A stretch of DNA of 64,000 nt from Chitinophaga qingshengii (GTDB taxonomy: Bacteria; Bacteroidota; Bacteroidia; Chitinophagales; Chitinophagaceae), in assembly GCF_014529935.1 (NCBI RefSeq), contig NZ_JACVFC010000001.1, positions 2,666,001-2,730,000 of the forward strand, read 5' to 3'. The notes beneath the pieces are model-generated. The model was given only the letters and a program-made list of their open reading frames with translations, was not told the DNA's origin and did no database searches. The position numbers were made by a program, and so were the translations under genes. Of the stretch, positions 52,707-62,805 are shown piece by piece; positions within the stretch are counted from its first letter, which is position 1, and the number at the start of each line of letters is the position of its first letter.

Positions 52707-54812
52707 GTGGACGTAAAAAAAGACATATTGTGGCGAGTGTATCTGTGCCTGATCGGCATGGCGCTTTTCGGCGTCGCCATCCTGGCTAAAGTCTTTTATA
52801 TCCAAAACGTGAAAGGCAGCTACTGGCGCAATATGGCCGATAGCCTGCATACCGGCTACGTGGCACTCGACGCGGAAAGAGGCACCATCTATTCGGAGGA
52901 AGGCAGAATGCTGTCCACCTCCATCCCGTATTTCGATATACGGATAGATTTCGCCGCCGACGGACTACGGGATAAAAAAGGGAAAGTGTTCAGGGAAAAC
53001 CTCGACTCCCTCTCCCTCGCCCTCTCCCAAATGTTCGGCGACCGCAGCAAAGCAGCTTATGCCCAGCTATTACAGGAAGGTTACAAATCAAAGGACCGCT
53101 ACTTTCTCCTGAAAAGAGATGTGCCCTTTAATCAATACCAGCAAATGCGCACCTTCCCTATGTTCCGGCTCGGCAAAAACAAAGGCGGCATGATCGCGGA
53201 AAGCAAAAGCAAACGCATCAACCCCTTTAAACTGCTGGCCAACAGGACCATCGGACTGGCCCGCGAAAACTCGCAAAGCGTAGGCCTGGAAAGGACCTAT
53301 AACGAATACCTGAAAGGCGTTACCGGTAAAAGACTCATGCGCCGCATCGCAGGCGGTACCTACGTACCCGTGGAAGGATACGATATCGAACCGGAAAACG
53401 GCCGCGATGTAATCACCACCATCGACGTAAACATGCAGGATATCGTGGAAACAGCCCTCATGAATATGATGGTGCAAAATGAAGCAGACCACGGTACCTG
53501 TATACTCATGGAAGTGAAAACAGGGAAAATAAAAGCCATCGCAAACCTCGGCAGACAACCCGATGGCAGCTACTGGGAGAACATGAACTACGCACTGCAG
53601 GTAGGGGAACCAGGTTCCACTTTTAAACTGGCTACCGTTATCTCTGTGCTGGAAGATAAATACGCCACCATGAACACGATGGTCAACATGGACGGCGGAC
53701 GCTGGCAGGTGGGCCGCAGAACGGTTTTCGATTCCGAACCGCACCCCGGCCCGCAAAACGTGACCATCAAACACGCATTCGAGCTTAGCTCCAATGTGGC
53801 AATGGCAAAACTGGCCGTTCAACACTATGGTAGACAACCCAACAAATTCGTGGGCCACCTGAAAAGACTCAGACTGGACCAGAACACGGGCATCGATCTG
53901 GTGGGGGAAGGCCATCCGGTGATTAAAACCACCAGCTCCAAAACCTGGAGCAACACTTCTCTACCCTGGATGGCTTTCGGGTATGAAGTGCTGATCAGCC
54001 CGCTGCAAACCTGTATGCTATACAATGCAGTGGCCAACAACGGTAAAATGATGAAACCCTACCTCGTCAATTCCATCATGGAATATGGCCAGGTAGTTAA
54101 ACAGTTTGAGCCTACCGCGTTATTGGACAGTATCTGCTCCAACAGCACACTGAAACAGGTACAGGCCATGCTCGAAGGAGTGGCAATAGACGGCACCGCC
54201 AGGAAACTGCGCAACCCCTATTACTCCTTCGCCGCTAAAACCGGTACCGCCCTGGTAGCTAACGGCAGCCGCGGCTATGCGGATAAGATCTACCAATCCT
54301 CATTCGCGGGATACTTCCCCGCCAATGACCCGCAGTATACCTGCGTGGTGGTGATCAAAAACAAACCGCACGCCCTGCGCTTTTATGGCGCTAACGTAGC
54401 CGGACCCGTATTCCGCGAAGTGGCTGATAAATTATACGCCATCGCTGTGGAAAAACAAAAGCCAATGCAGGCAAACGTACAACTGGACACCCTCCTGGCC
54501 CTGAAAAACGGGAAAGGCGGCGAATGGAAACAGATACTCAATACCCTGCAAATGCCGGTCAACGGGACCGTCGCCAATAACAGCTGGGTAAGCGCCAGCG
54601 TCAGCAACCGGAAAGTGAACTTCCAACCGGTTACCCAGGCGAAAGGCGCTGTACCGGATGTAACAGGAATGGGACTCAAAGATGCCCTCTACCTGCTCGA
54701 AAATGCAGGCCTGCGGGTTGTCATCAAAGGCGCCGGAAAAGTGAAAATACAATCACTCCCCGGCGGCACCAAAATAGGAAACGAACAAACGATCGTAATA
54801 GAACTGAGCTAG
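52707..54812 (+). CDS. ftsI: Penicillin-binding protein, septal transpeptidase FtsI with PASTA domain
   Basis: A 701-residue class B PBP that crosslinks septal peptidoglycan. A GTG start (52707) gives a short cytoplasmic tail, then a membrane segment (RVYLCLIGMALFGVAILAKVFYI). The pedestal domain begins RGTIYSEEGRMLSTS. The transpeptidase motifs are S304-T-F-K307, S361-S-N363 and K511-T-G513, all intact. A C-terminal PASTA domain (from VPDVTGMGLKDAL, about residue 648) is present. The next gene, murE, begins on the base after the stop. It works with FtsW, encoded later in the cluster. Confidence 0.96.
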   Translation: MDVKKDILWRVYLCLIGMALFGVAILAKVFYIQNVKGSYWRNMADSLHTGYVALDAERGTIYSEEGRMLSTSIPYFDIRIDFAADGLRDKKGKVFRENLDSLSLALSQMFGDRSKAAYAQLLQEGYKSKDRYFLLKRDVPFNQYQQMRTFPMFRLGKNKGGMIAESKSKRINPFKLLANRTIGLARENSQSVGLERTYNEYLKGVTGKRLMRRIAGGTYVPVEGYDIEPENGRDVITTIDVNMQDIVETALMNMMVQNEADHGTCILMEVKTGKIKAIANLGRQPDGSYWENMNYALQVGEPGSTFKLATVISVLEDKYATMNTMVNMDGGRWQVGRRTVFDSEPHPGPQNVTIKHAFELSSNVAMAKLAVQHYGRQPNKFVGHLKRLRLDQNTGIDLVGEGHPVIKTTSSKTWSNTSLPWMAFGYEVLISPLQTCMLYNAVANNGKMMKPYLVNSIMEYGQVVKQFEPTALLDSICSNSTLKQVQAMLEGVAIDGTARKLRNPYYSFAAKTGTALVANGSRGYADKIYQSSFAGYFPANDPQYTCVVVIKNKPHALRFYGANVAGPVFREVADKLYAIAVEKQKPMQANVQLDTLLALKNGKGGEWKQILNTLQMPVNGTVANNSWVSASVSNRKVNFQPVTQAKGAVPDVTGMGLKDALYLLENAGLRVVIKGAGKVKIQSLPGGTKIGNEQTIVIELS

Positions 54813-56279
54813 ATGAAGACGCTGAGCGACATATTATACAATGCAGGCATCAGGGCCGTACACGGAAAGACCGACCTCTCCGTGAACAAACCCGCTATCG
54901 ACTCCCGGTCCGTAGGACCCGGCGATGCCTTCATTGCCGTGAAAGGAGTACATGCCGATGGCCATCAATATATCGATAAAGCCATCGCACAGGGAGCGGC
55001 AGCGATCATCTGCGAAACCATGCCGGAAGTACTGCTGGATACCGTTACCTACGTTCAGGTAGACAACAGCGCCCAGGCCAGCGGTATCATAGCAGGCAAC
55101 TTCTATGATAACCCTTCGCATAAACTGCAACTGGTAGGCGTAACCGGTACCAACGGAAAAACCACGATCGCCACCATCCTGTTCCGCCTGTTCTCGAAAC
55201 TGGGCTATCACTGCGGGTTACTGTCTACTGTACAAAATCAGATAGGCGATACCGTCATACCTGCTACCCATACCACCCCCGACCCCATCAGCCTCAACGC
55301 GCTGCTGGCTCAAATGGTGGAAGAAGGATGCCTGTATGCCTTCATGGAAGTAAGCTCCCACGCTATCCATCAACAAAGGATCGCGGGACTGAAATTCGCC
55401 GGAGGCATCTTCAGTAATATCACCCACGATCACCTGGATTATCATAAAACATTCGATGAATACATCCGGGTGAAAAAATCGTTCTTTGATAACCTGCCTG
55501 CTACGGCTTTTGCACTCACCAATCTCGATGATAAAAGAGGCATGGTGATGCTGCAAAACACCAAAGCCCGCAAAGAGACCTACAGTCTGCGTACACTGGC
55601 TGATTTCAAAGGGAAAATCCTGGAAAACAACCTCACCGGATTGATTATGCTGGTAGGTGATACGGAAGTCCATTTCCGCCTGATCGGTGAGTTTAACGCC
55701 TACAACCTGCTGGCGGTATACGGTACGGCGGTATCGCTGGGCCAGGATAAAGCGGTAGTGCTGCGCGCACTCAGCGACATCCAGGGTGCAGAAGGCCGCT
55801 TCGATTACATCGTATCTGCCCATGACCGTATCATCGCAATTGTAGACTACGCCCACACGCCCGACGCGCTGAAAAATGTGCTGGCTACCATCAAAAACCT
55901 GCGCAAAGGACATGAACAGGTGATCACCGTGGTAGGTTGCGGCGGTGACCGCGATACGGCTAAAAGACCTATCATGGCGGCTGTAGCGACTGATAGCAGC
56001 GACCGCGTCATCCTCACCTCGGATAATCCGCGCTCCGAAGATCCGGAAGCCATTATCCGCGAAATGGAAGCCGGTGTACCCGTACACCAGAAAAAAAGAG
56101 TGATCTCTATTACCGACCGCAGGGAAGCGATTAAAACCGCTGTCACCCTCGCCGGGAAAGAAGATATCATCCTCGTTGCCGGAAAAGGACACGAGAAATA
56201 CCAGGAAATCAAAGGGGTGAAACATCCCTTCGATGATAAACAAGTGCTGGAAGAAGTAATGCGGTTGCTCGACAAATAA
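54813..56279 (+). CDS. murE: UDP-MurNAc-tripeptide ligase (meso-DAP adding)
   Basis: A 488-residue ATP-dependent amino acid ligase that adds the third residue to the peptidoglycan stem. The ATP-binding loop GTNGKT is at residues 112-117 and the diagnostic DNPR is at 404-407 in TSDNPRSEDP, which selects meso-diaminopimelate rather than lysine. GHEKYQEIKG near the C-terminus is another family segment. The start is adjacent to the ftsI stop (TAGATG). Peptidoglycan of this organism should therefore be the DAP type. Confidence 0.96.
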   Translation: MKTLSDILYNAGIRAVHGKTDLSVNKPAIDSRSVGPGDAFIAVKGVHADGHQYIDKAIAQGAAAIICETMPEVLLDTVTYVQVDNSAQASGIIAGNFYDNPSHKLQLVGVTGTNGKTTIATILFRLFSKLGYHCGLLSTVQNQIGDTVIPATHTTPDPISLNALLAQMVEEGCLYAFMEVSSHAIHQQRIAGLKFAGGIFSNITHDHLDYHKTFDEYIRVKKSFFDNLPATAFALTNLDDKRGMVMLQNTKARKETYSLRTLADFKGKILENNLTGLIMLVGDTEVHFRLIGEFNAYNLLAVYGTAVSLGQDKAVVLRALSDIQGAEGRFDYIVSAHDRIIAIVDYAHTPDALKNVLATIKNLRKGHEQVITVVGCGGDRDTAKRPIMAAVATDSSDRVILTSDNPRSEDPEAIIREMEAGVPVHQKKRVISITDRREAIKTAVTLAGKEDIILVAGKGHEKYQEIKGVKHPFDDKQVLEEVMRLLDK

Positions 56280-56321
56280 CTAAAACGAACGGAATAATAC
56301 TTAATAACTCAATGACTTAAA

Positions 56322-56355
56322 AGCCACCCATCCAAATGAGGCGGATGGGGGGGCT
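56322..56355 (+). repeat. Hairpin before mraY
   Basis: cccatcc (56327-56333) pairs with ggatggg (56343-56349), and the flanks agcc (56322-56325) and ggct (56352-56355) extend the stem. It lies 14 bp before the mraY ATG and could hinder ribosome binding or mark a processing site. Confidence 0.45.
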
Positions 56356-56368
56356 CCGACTAAAACAT

Positions 56369-57628
56369 ATGTTATATTATTTTTTAAATTACCTGAAAAC
56401 AGAATTTAAGATCAGCATCATCGGTGGTGGTATGTTCCAGTTTATCACCTTCCGGGTAACGATGGCCCTGTTGCTATCGCTGATCATTACCCTGTTGTTG
56501 GGTAAACGAATCATCAAATTCCTGCAACGCAAACAAATCGGTGAAACGATCCGCGAGCTGGGCCTTCAGGGAGAAAATTCCAAGAAGGGCACCCCTACTA
56601 TGGGCGGCCTCATCATCCTCGCTGCGATCATCATACCCACCCTCCTGTTTGCACAGGTAGCCAATGTGTATATCTGGCTGGTACTGCTGTGTACTGTTTG
56701 GTTAGGCCTCATCGGTTTTGTGGATGATTATATCAAAGTATTTAAAAAGAACAAGGAAGGGCTGGCAGGCCGTTTTAAAATACTCGGACAAATAGGACTC
56801 GGCCTCATTGTAGGTACTACCCTGTATTTCAATAACGACGTAGTGGTGTCCCGCGAACTGATGGGCGCCCAGAAACTGGCGGCCTATGAAAGAAGGCCCA
56901 CGAATCACCCGGAAAGAGTGACCCGCGACGGACAACGGTTTGTGGATGTGAAAACACCGATCACCACCATCCCGTTTGTGAAGAACCACGAATTCAACTA
57001 CGCTAAATTGATTTCCTGGATTCCCGGCGCAGAAAAATACACGTTCGTTGTCTATATCCTGATCGTCATCTTTATCATCACCGCCGTATCCAACGGCGCA
57101 AACATAACGGACGGGCTGGATGGACTAGCAACGGGAGTGTCGGGCATCATAGGAGTATGTCTCGGCATTTTTGCTTATGTATCGGGCAATATCCAGTTTG
57201 CGGAGTACCTCAATATCATGTACATCCCCGACCTGGGCGAACTGTCCATTTTTATCGCGGCCTTTGTAGGCGCCTGCGTTGGTTTCCTCTGGTACAACGC
57301 TTACCCTGCACAGGTATTTATGGGGGATACCGGTAGCCTGGCCCTGGGTGGTATCATTGCAGCGCTGGCATTTATCGTCCGCAAAGAACTACTGATACCC
57401 ATCTTCTGTGGTGTGTTTCTCGTAGAGCTCCTGTCAGTAATGCTGCAGGTGTCTTACTTCAAATACACCAAGAAAAAATACGGTGAAGGCCGGCGCATCC
57501 TGAAAATGTCGCCCCTGCATCACCACTATCAGAAACTCGGTTATCACGAAAGCAAAATATCCGTAAGGTTCTGGATTGTGACTATCATGTGTGTGGTATT
57601 TACAATCGCGACACTGAAAATGAGATAA
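56369..57628 (+). CDS. mraY: Phospho-MurNAc-pentapeptide translocase
   Basis: A 419-residue polytopic inner-membrane enzyme that attaches phospho-MurNAc-pentapeptide to undecaprenyl phosphate, forming lipid I. The start is the ATG at 56369 ([20 protein letters not shown]), since an upstream in-frame ATG runs through the hairpin. Catalytic motifs are visible: [32 protein letters not shown], and [11 protein letters not shown] with [14 protein letters not shown] near the C-terminus. An extra loop of about 60 residues ([20 protein letters not shown]) makes it longer than the E. coli protein, which I believe is usual in this phylum. Confidence 0.96.
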   Translation: MLYYFLNYLKTEFKISIIGGGMFQFITFRVTMALLLSLIITLLLGKRIIKFLQRKQIGETIRELGLQGENSKKGTPTMGGLIILAAIIIPTLLFAQVANVYIWLVLLCTVWLGLIGFVDDYIKVFKKNKEGLAGRFKILGQIGLGLIVGTTLYFNNDVVVSRELMGAQKLAAYERRPTNHPERVTRDGQRFVDVKTPITTIPFVKNHEFNYAKLISWIPGAEKYTFVVYILIVIFIITAVSNGANITDGLDGLATGVSGIIGVCLGIFAYVSGNIQFAEYLNIMYIPDLGELSIFIAAFVGACVGFLWYNAYPAQVFMGDTGSLALGGIIAALAFIVRKELLIPIFCGVFLVELLSVMLQVSYFKYTKKKYGEGRRILKMSPLHHHYQKLGYHESKISVRFWIVTIMCVVFTIATLKMR

Positions 57629-57668
57629 TTATAAAACCAAAGAACTAACAAAGAAGTATATACGAAAA

Positions 57669-59009
57669 ATGGCACATCAACTTATCATATTAGGAGCAGG
57701 AGAAAGCGGGATCGGAGCAGCCTTGCTGGGCAAACAGCAGGGGTATGATGTTTTTGTGTCTGAAGGCGGTACTATCAAAGACAACTATAAACAGGAACTG
57801 GCGGTAAACCACATTCCTTTCGAAGAAGGCCATCACTCGTGGGATAAAATCCTGGATGCAGACGAAATCGTGAAAAGTCCGGGTATTCCTGAAAAAACCG
57901 AGCTGATGAAAAAAGTACGCGAAAAAGGTGTACCTGTCATCTCCGAAATTGAACTGGCCTACCGTTTTTCAAAAGGTAAAAAGATTATTGCCATCACCGG
58001 CAGCAACGGCAAAAGCACCACCACCGCCCTCACCTACCATATTTTTAAAACGGCAGGACTGAACGTGGCCATGGTAGGCAACATTGGCGTTAGTTATGCC
58101 AGGCAGGTGGCAACCGCCCCAGCGGAGTATTATGTGATTGAAATCAGCAGCTTTCAGCTGGATGACATCGTGGAATTCAAACCCAACGTAGCCATCCTGC
58201 TCAACATTACGCCTGATCACCTGGACCGGTACGACTACAAAATGGAAAATTATGTAGCCTCCAAGTTCAGGATCGCTATGAACCAGACAAAAGAAGATTA
58301 TTTCATCTATTGTATGGACGATGCGGAGATCATGCAGCATTTGGCGCAGCAACCCATTTATTCAACATTAATACCTTTTACCATCATGAAACCACTGAAA
58401 GAAGGCGGTTCTATCGCCAACGAGCAGTTGCAAATACTGGTTGACGGAGAGCCGGTCATCATGTCCATGTATGACCTGGCGCTAAAAGGGAAACACAATC
58501 TGTATAATTCGATGGCAGCAGCAATTGCAGGCAGAACCATGGATATCAGAAAAGAAAAAATCCGGGAAAGCCTGGCATCCTTTAAAAGCCTCGAACACCG
58601 CATGGAATACGTAACCACCGTGAAAGGCGTGGATTTTATCAATGACAGCAAGGCTACCAACGTTAACTCCGTATGGTTTGCCCTGGAAAGCATTGAAAAA
58701 CCCATTGTACTGATCATGGGCGGTGTGGACAAAGGCAACGACTATTCCGCTATCCGCGACCTGGTGAAGGAAAAAGTAAAAGCCATTATTTGCATGGGCG
58801 TGGACAACACACCGATCATCGACGCGTTATCAAAAGATACACCCGTGATGATCAGCACTTCCAGCATGATGGACGCGGTACGCGAAGCTTTTGCACAAGC
58901 CGCCAAAGGCGATGTGGTAATGCTCTCTCCCGCCTGCGCCAGCTTCGACCTGTTTAAAAATTATGAAGACAGGGGCCGGAAGTTCAAGGAAGCGGTGAAA
59001 GCATTATAA
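57669..59009 (+). CDS. murD: UDP-N-acetylmuramoyl-L-alanine:D-glutamate ligase
   Basis: A 446-residue ATP-dependent ligase adding D-Glu to UDP-MurNAc-L-Ala. The N-terminal Rossmann domain starts LIILGAGESGIGAALLGK. The ATP loop GSNGKST is at residues 111-117. The middle domain has EISSFQLDDI and NITPDHLDRY; KSLEHRMEYV, FINDSKATNVNSV and LIMGGVDKGNDYSAI match the C-terminal domain. All Mur-ligase invariants are present. It lies 40 bp after mraY and 65 bp before ftsW. Confidence 0.96.
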   Translation: MAHQLIILGAGESGIGAALLGKQQGYDVFVSEGGTIKDNYKQELAVNHIPFEEGHHSWDKILDADEIVKSPGIPEKTELMKKVREKGVPVISEIELAYRFSKGKKIIAITGSNGKSTTTALTYHIFKTAGLNVAMVGNIGVSYARQVATAPAEYYVIEISSFQLDDIVEFKPNVAILLNITPDHLDRYDYKMENYVASKFRIAMNQTKEDYFIYCMDDAEIMQHLAQQPIYSTLIPFTIMKPLKEGGSIANEQLQILVDGEPVIMSMYDLALKGKHNLYNSMAAAIAGRTMDIRKEKIRESLASFKSLEHRMEYVTTVKGVDFINDSKATNVNSVWFALESIEKPIVLIMGGVDKGNDYSAIRDLVKEKVKAIICMGVDNTPIIDALSKDTPVMISTSSMMDAVREAFAQAAKGDVVMLSPACASFDLFKNYEDRGRKFKEAVKAL

Positions 59010-59074
59010 TACACCTGGGGTTGCGGGTAAAAGGGTTGAATAACGGAAAAGATTAAACGAAATTATTAACAAAT

Positions 59075-60274
59075 ATGAACGGATTGCTCTATAGAACAAA
59101 AGGCGATAAGGTCATCTGGACGATAGTTATTTTTCTATCGCTGGTGAGCCTGCTGGCTGTGTATAGCGCAACCGGTTCACTCGCCTACCGCGAACGGGGC
59201 GGCCATACGGAGTACTACCTCCTGAAGCAGCTCATCGTACTGGGAATGGGCCTGGTGATCACTTACTTTGCGCACCGGGTCAACTATACCATCTATTCGC
59301 GGGTAGCGCAGGTGGGCTTCCTGATATCGATACCGCTACTGGTGTACACGCTGGCCTTCGGTTCGCATATCAACGATGCCAGCCGGTGGATACGGCTACC
59401 GATCATCAACCTGACCTTCCAGACATCGGACGTCGCCAAACTGGCCATCTTCATGTATGTCAGCCGGCAGTTGTCCAGAAGGCAAAACGTGATCGACGAT
59501 TTTAAAAAGGGGTTTCTGCCCATCATCATACCAGTAGGCGTTATCTGCGTACTTATTATGCCGGCTAATATGAGCACGGCTTTGCTGTTAATGGCCAGCT
59601 GCATGCTGCTGTGCTTCATTGGCAGGGTACCGGTAAAATTCCTCGCGGGCATGGTTGCTGCAGGGGCGTTGGCTATTGTACTGATGTTTGCCATCGCTAA
59701 AATTTCCGGGATGGAGATGCGTACCAAAACCTGGGAAAAGCGCCTGGACAGCTTCATGAATGATGATCATACAGAAGTACCCTACCAGGTGCAACAAGCC
59801 AATATCGCTATCGCAGGCGGCGGGTTTCTCGGAAAAGGCCCCGGCAACAGTACACAACGTAACTTTTTGCCACACGCCTACTCCGACTATATCTACGCCA
59901 CTATCATTGAAGAATATGGCCTGTTCGGCGGATTCCTGATACTGGCGGCTTACATGGTATTGCTGCTGCGTTGTATACGGATCTATAAAAAATGTCCGTA
60001 TGCCTTCGGGGCCTTCCTGGCACTGGGCCTCAGCGTAACGCTGGTGATACAGGCGTTGACCAATATGGCGGTGAACGTCCAGCTGTTCCCCGTTACAGGG
60101 TTACCACTCCCGCTGGTAAGTATGGGAGGTTCTTCCGTACTCTTCACCAGCATGGCCATCGGTATTATCCTGAGTGTGGCGCGTAATGTGGAGGAAATGG
60201 AAGGTAAACAGGCAGAAAAAGAAAGACTGGAACGCGTGATGGCGGCTAATGCAGAAAACGCTGCGGTAGCTTAA
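59075..60274 (+). CDS. ftsW: Septal peptidoglycan glycosyltransferase FtsW
   Basis: A 399-residue SEDS-family polytopic membrane protein that polymerises lipid II at the septum, together with FtsI. Hydrophobic segments span the length. Conserved SEDS parts include GSHINDASRWIRLPIINLTFQTSDVAKLA, the large periplasmic loop with IAIAGGGFLGKGPGNSTQRNFLPHAYSDYIYA and IIEEYGLFGG, and GLPLPLVSMGGSSVL near the end. The KGPGNS and PHAYSDY segments identify the FtsW/RodA type; position in the dcw cluster makes FtsW the better choice. murG follows after 48 bp. Confidence 0.95.
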   Translation: MNGLLYRTKGDKVIWTIVIFLSLVSLLAVYSATGSLAYRERGGHTEYYLLKQLIVLGMGLVITYFAHRVNYTIYSRVAQVGFLISIPLLVYTLAFGSHINDASRWIRLPIINLTFQTSDVAKLAIFMYVSRQLSRRQNVIDDFKKGFLPIIIPVGVICVLIMPANMSTALLLMASCMLLCFIGRVPVKFLAGMVAAGALAIVLMFAIAKISGMEMRTKTWEKRLDSFMNDDHTEVPYQVQQANIAIAGGGFLGKGPGNSTQRNFLPHAYSDYIYATIIEEYGLFGGFLILAAYMVLLLRCIRIYKKCPYAFGAFLALGLSVTLVIQALTNMAVNVQLFPVTGLPLPLVSMGGSSVLFTSMAIGIILSVARNVEEMEGKQAEKERLERVMAANAENAAVA

Positions 60275-60322
60275 TGCGTATCTATATAAAACAGAATTGA
60301 ACATCAATCGTAACTGAAGAAC

Positions 60323-61414
60323 ATGCAACGCAAAGTGATTATAGCAGGTGGTGGCACGGGAGGACATATCTTCCCGGCGATAGCGATTGCCAATGCGTTG
60401 AAAAAAATCCAGCCGGATATCGACATCCTCTTTGTGGGCGCCGCCGGTAAAATGGAAATGGAGAAAGTACCCCAGGCAGGGTACCCCATCAAAGGATTGG
60501 AAATAGCTGGTTTTAACCGTAGCAATATTTTTAAAAATATACTGCTGCCTTTCAAAATCTGGAAAAGTCTCCGGCAGGCCAAAAATATCCTGGCGGAATT
60601 TAAACCGGACGCAGTAGTGGGTGTTGGCGGATATGCCAGTTTCCCCATGCTGAGAAGGGCACAGAAAAATGGTATTCCGACGCTGATACAGGAACAGAAT
60701 TCTTTCGCCGGCAAAACCAACAAGATATTGGGTAAGCATGCAAAGAAAATCTGTGTCGCTTATGATGGCATGGACAAATTTTTCCCGGCAGATAAGATTG
60801 TTTTCACCGGCAATCCTGTCAGGAATAATATCACACAATCCGCCGTCAGTAAAGAAGATGCCCTGCAACACTTTGGACTGAGCAATCGGAAACAGACCAT
60901 CTTCGCCGTAGGCGGCAGTTTGGGCGCCAAGGCCATCAACGAAGCATTACTCCCGTTGTTGCCTACCCTGGTGCAGAAAGACCTGCAGCTGATCTGGCAA
61001 ACCGGTAAGCCGTTTTATGAAACTGCTAAAGCAGCGGCAGCCCCTTACGCCAGCCACATCAAAGTACATGAGTTCATCAATGTAATGGACTTCGCGTACA
61101 AAGCGGCAGACGTGGTACTGTCCCGCGCAGGAGCCCTGGCCATCGCCGAGCTCTGTGTGGTGAAAAAACCGGTCATCTTTGTGCCGTATCCGTTTGCAGC
61201 GGAAGATCATCAGACCTCCAACGCCATGAACCTGGTGAACAAAGACGCAGGGCTGATGATTAAAAACGATGAAGTGGGCGCACAACTCTCCAACGTGCTG
61301 TTTAGCCTGCTGCAGAACAGGGCGCTGATGGAACAACTGGAGAGAAATATCGGCGAAATGGGTAATCCCAACGCAGATATGGTGATTGCAAAAGAAGTAA
61401 TAAGTATTTTTTGA
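60323..61414 (+). CDS. murG: Lipid II-forming GlcNAc transferase MurG
   Basis: A 363-residue peripheral membrane glycosyltransferase that adds GlcNAc to lipid I. The N-terminal GGGTGGHIFPAIAIANAL loop binds the lipid acceptor; GVGGYASFPML and EQNSFAGKTNKIL follow. The C-terminal donor domain has AVGGSLGAKAINEALLP, SRAGALAIAELCVVKKPVIFVPYPFAAEDHQTSNAMNL. All signature segments of GT28 MurG are present. murC follows after 28 bp; the gap has AT-rich sequence only. Confidence 0.97.
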   Translation: MQRKVIIAGGGTGGHIFPAIAIANALKKIQPDIDILFVGAAGKMEMEKVPQAGYPIKGLEIAGFNRSNIFKNILLPFKIWKSLRQAKNILAEFKPDAVVGVGGYASFPMLRRAQKNGIPTLIQEQNSFAGKTNKILGKHAKKICVAYDGMDKFFPADKIVFTGNPVRNNITQSAVSKEDALQHFGLSNRKQTIFAVGGSLGAKAINEALLPLLPTLVQKDLQLIWQTGKPFYETAKAAAAPYASHIKVHEFINVMDFAYKAADVVLSRAGALAIAELCVVKKPVIFVPYPFAAEDHQTSNAMNLVNKDAGLMIKNDEVGAQLSNVLFSLLQNRALMEQLERNIGEMGNPNADMVIAKEVISIF

Positions 61415-61442
61415 TTTTGATATTCAGGGATTTAGGATTCAT

Positions 61443-62792
61443 ATGGATTTGAACAACATACAACGGGTTTATTTCATCGGCATCGGTGGCATCGGCATGA
61501 GCGCCATCGCCCGCTTCTTTAACCAAAAAGGAGTGGCCGTGAGCGGTTATGACCGTACTGCTACAGCGCTGACAAGGCAGCTGGAAGCAGAAGGTATGCA
61601 AATCCATTATACAGACGATATTACTGCACTGGACACCAAAGCTAACCTGGTCGTATATACGCCGGCTATTCCTGCTACCCATGAAGAACTGAAGTGGTAC
61701 CGGGAACATGGCTTTGAAGTAGTAAAACGCAGCGATGTATTACAGGAAGTTACCCGTTCACTGTTTGCCATCACCGTGGCAGGTACCCATGGTAAAACCA
61801 CCGTTTCTACCATGATCGCACACCTGCTTACCGACAGCGGTTACGGTTGCAACGCTTTCCTGGGAGGCATCAGCGTGAACTACGATAAAAATTTCTGGAG
61901 CAGTGAAAAAGCAGTAGCGGTTATTGAAGCTGACGAGTATGACCGCTCCTTTCTGAAATTAAGTCCGGATATCGCCGTACTGACTGCCATGGATGCAGAT
62001 CACCTGGATATTTACGGCACGCCGGAAGCGATGGAAGAAGCATTTATCACCTATACGCACAACATTAAGCCCAATGGCACGCTGATTGCTAAGTTCGGCC
62101 TGCATCGCGGAAATGAGCTGAAAGCAGACAACAAACTGCTGTATAGTTTACAAAACGATGCTGCCAACGCTTACGCAGCCAACATCAGGATGATCAACGG
62201 TGGATATGAGTTTGATGTGATGCAGCAGGACTGGATGATTGACAATATACGGTTGCACATCGGCGGTATGCACAACGTGGAAAATGCCGTAGCAGCCATT
62301 ACCGTAGCGCATTTGCTGGGTATTGACGCAGATAAGATCAGAGCGGCGATGGAAAGTTTCAAAGGCATTAAAAGGCGCTTTGAATATGTGATCAAAAACG
62401 AGCGCCAGGTGTATATAGACGATTACGCCCATCACCCGGAAGAGCTGCGCGCGCTGATCACCAGTGCCAAGGCATTGTTTCCGGGAAGACAGTGTACCGT
62501 AATATTTCAACCGCACCTGTTCAGCCGTACCCGTGACCTGGCTGATGGTTTCGCAGAAAGCCTGTCACTGGCAGATGATGTGATCCTGCTGCCTATTTAT
62601 CCGGCGAGGGAACTGCCGATTGAAGGCGTTACCAGCGAGATACTGGCGGAAAAGATTACGGTGCCGGTGCAGATCATGCAAAAAGAAGAAGTACTGGACT
62701 GGCTGAAAAAGACGCCTGTCCCCTTATTAATCACAGCCGGAGCAGGCGATATTGACCAGTTAAAAGGACCGATCAGTCAACTGCTTCACTAA
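61443..62792 (+). CDS. murC: UDP-N-acetylmuramate:L-alanine ligase
   Basis: A 449-residue enzyme adding the first amino acid, L-Ala, to UDP-MurNAc. IGIGGIGMSAIARFFNQKG forms the nucleotide-binding N-terminus. The ATP loop GTHGKTT (His in place of Asn, typical of MurC) begins at residue 114. VIEADEYDRSFLKLSPDIAVLTAMDADHLDIY and the C-terminal YIDDYAHHPEELRA and IFQPHLFSRTRDLADGF are family hallmarks. ftsQ starts 13 bp after the stop. No murB is fused or adjacent. Confidence 0.97.
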   Translation: MDLNNIQRVYFIGIGGIGMSAIARFFNQKGVAVSGYDRTATALTRQLEAEGMQIHYTDDITALDTKANLVVYTPAIPATHEELKWYREHGFEVVKRSDVLQEVTRSLFAITVAGTHGKTTVSTMIAHLLTDSGYGCNAFLGGISVNYDKNFWSSEKAVAVIEADEYDRSFLKLSPDIAVLTAMDADHLDIYGTPEAMEEAFITYTHNIKPNGTLIAKFGLHRGNELKADNKLLYSLQNDAANAYAANIRMINGGYEFDVMQQDWMIDNIRLHIGGMHNVENAVAAITVAHLLGIDADKIRAAMESFKGIKRRFEYVIKNERQVYIDDYAHHPEELRALITSAKALFPGRQCTVIFQPHLFSRTRDLADGFAESLSLADDVILLPIYPARELPIEGVTSEILAEKITVPVQIMQKEEVLDWLKKTPVPLLITAGAGDIDQLKGPISQLLH

Positions 62793-62805
62793 ATAGAAAA
62801 AAACA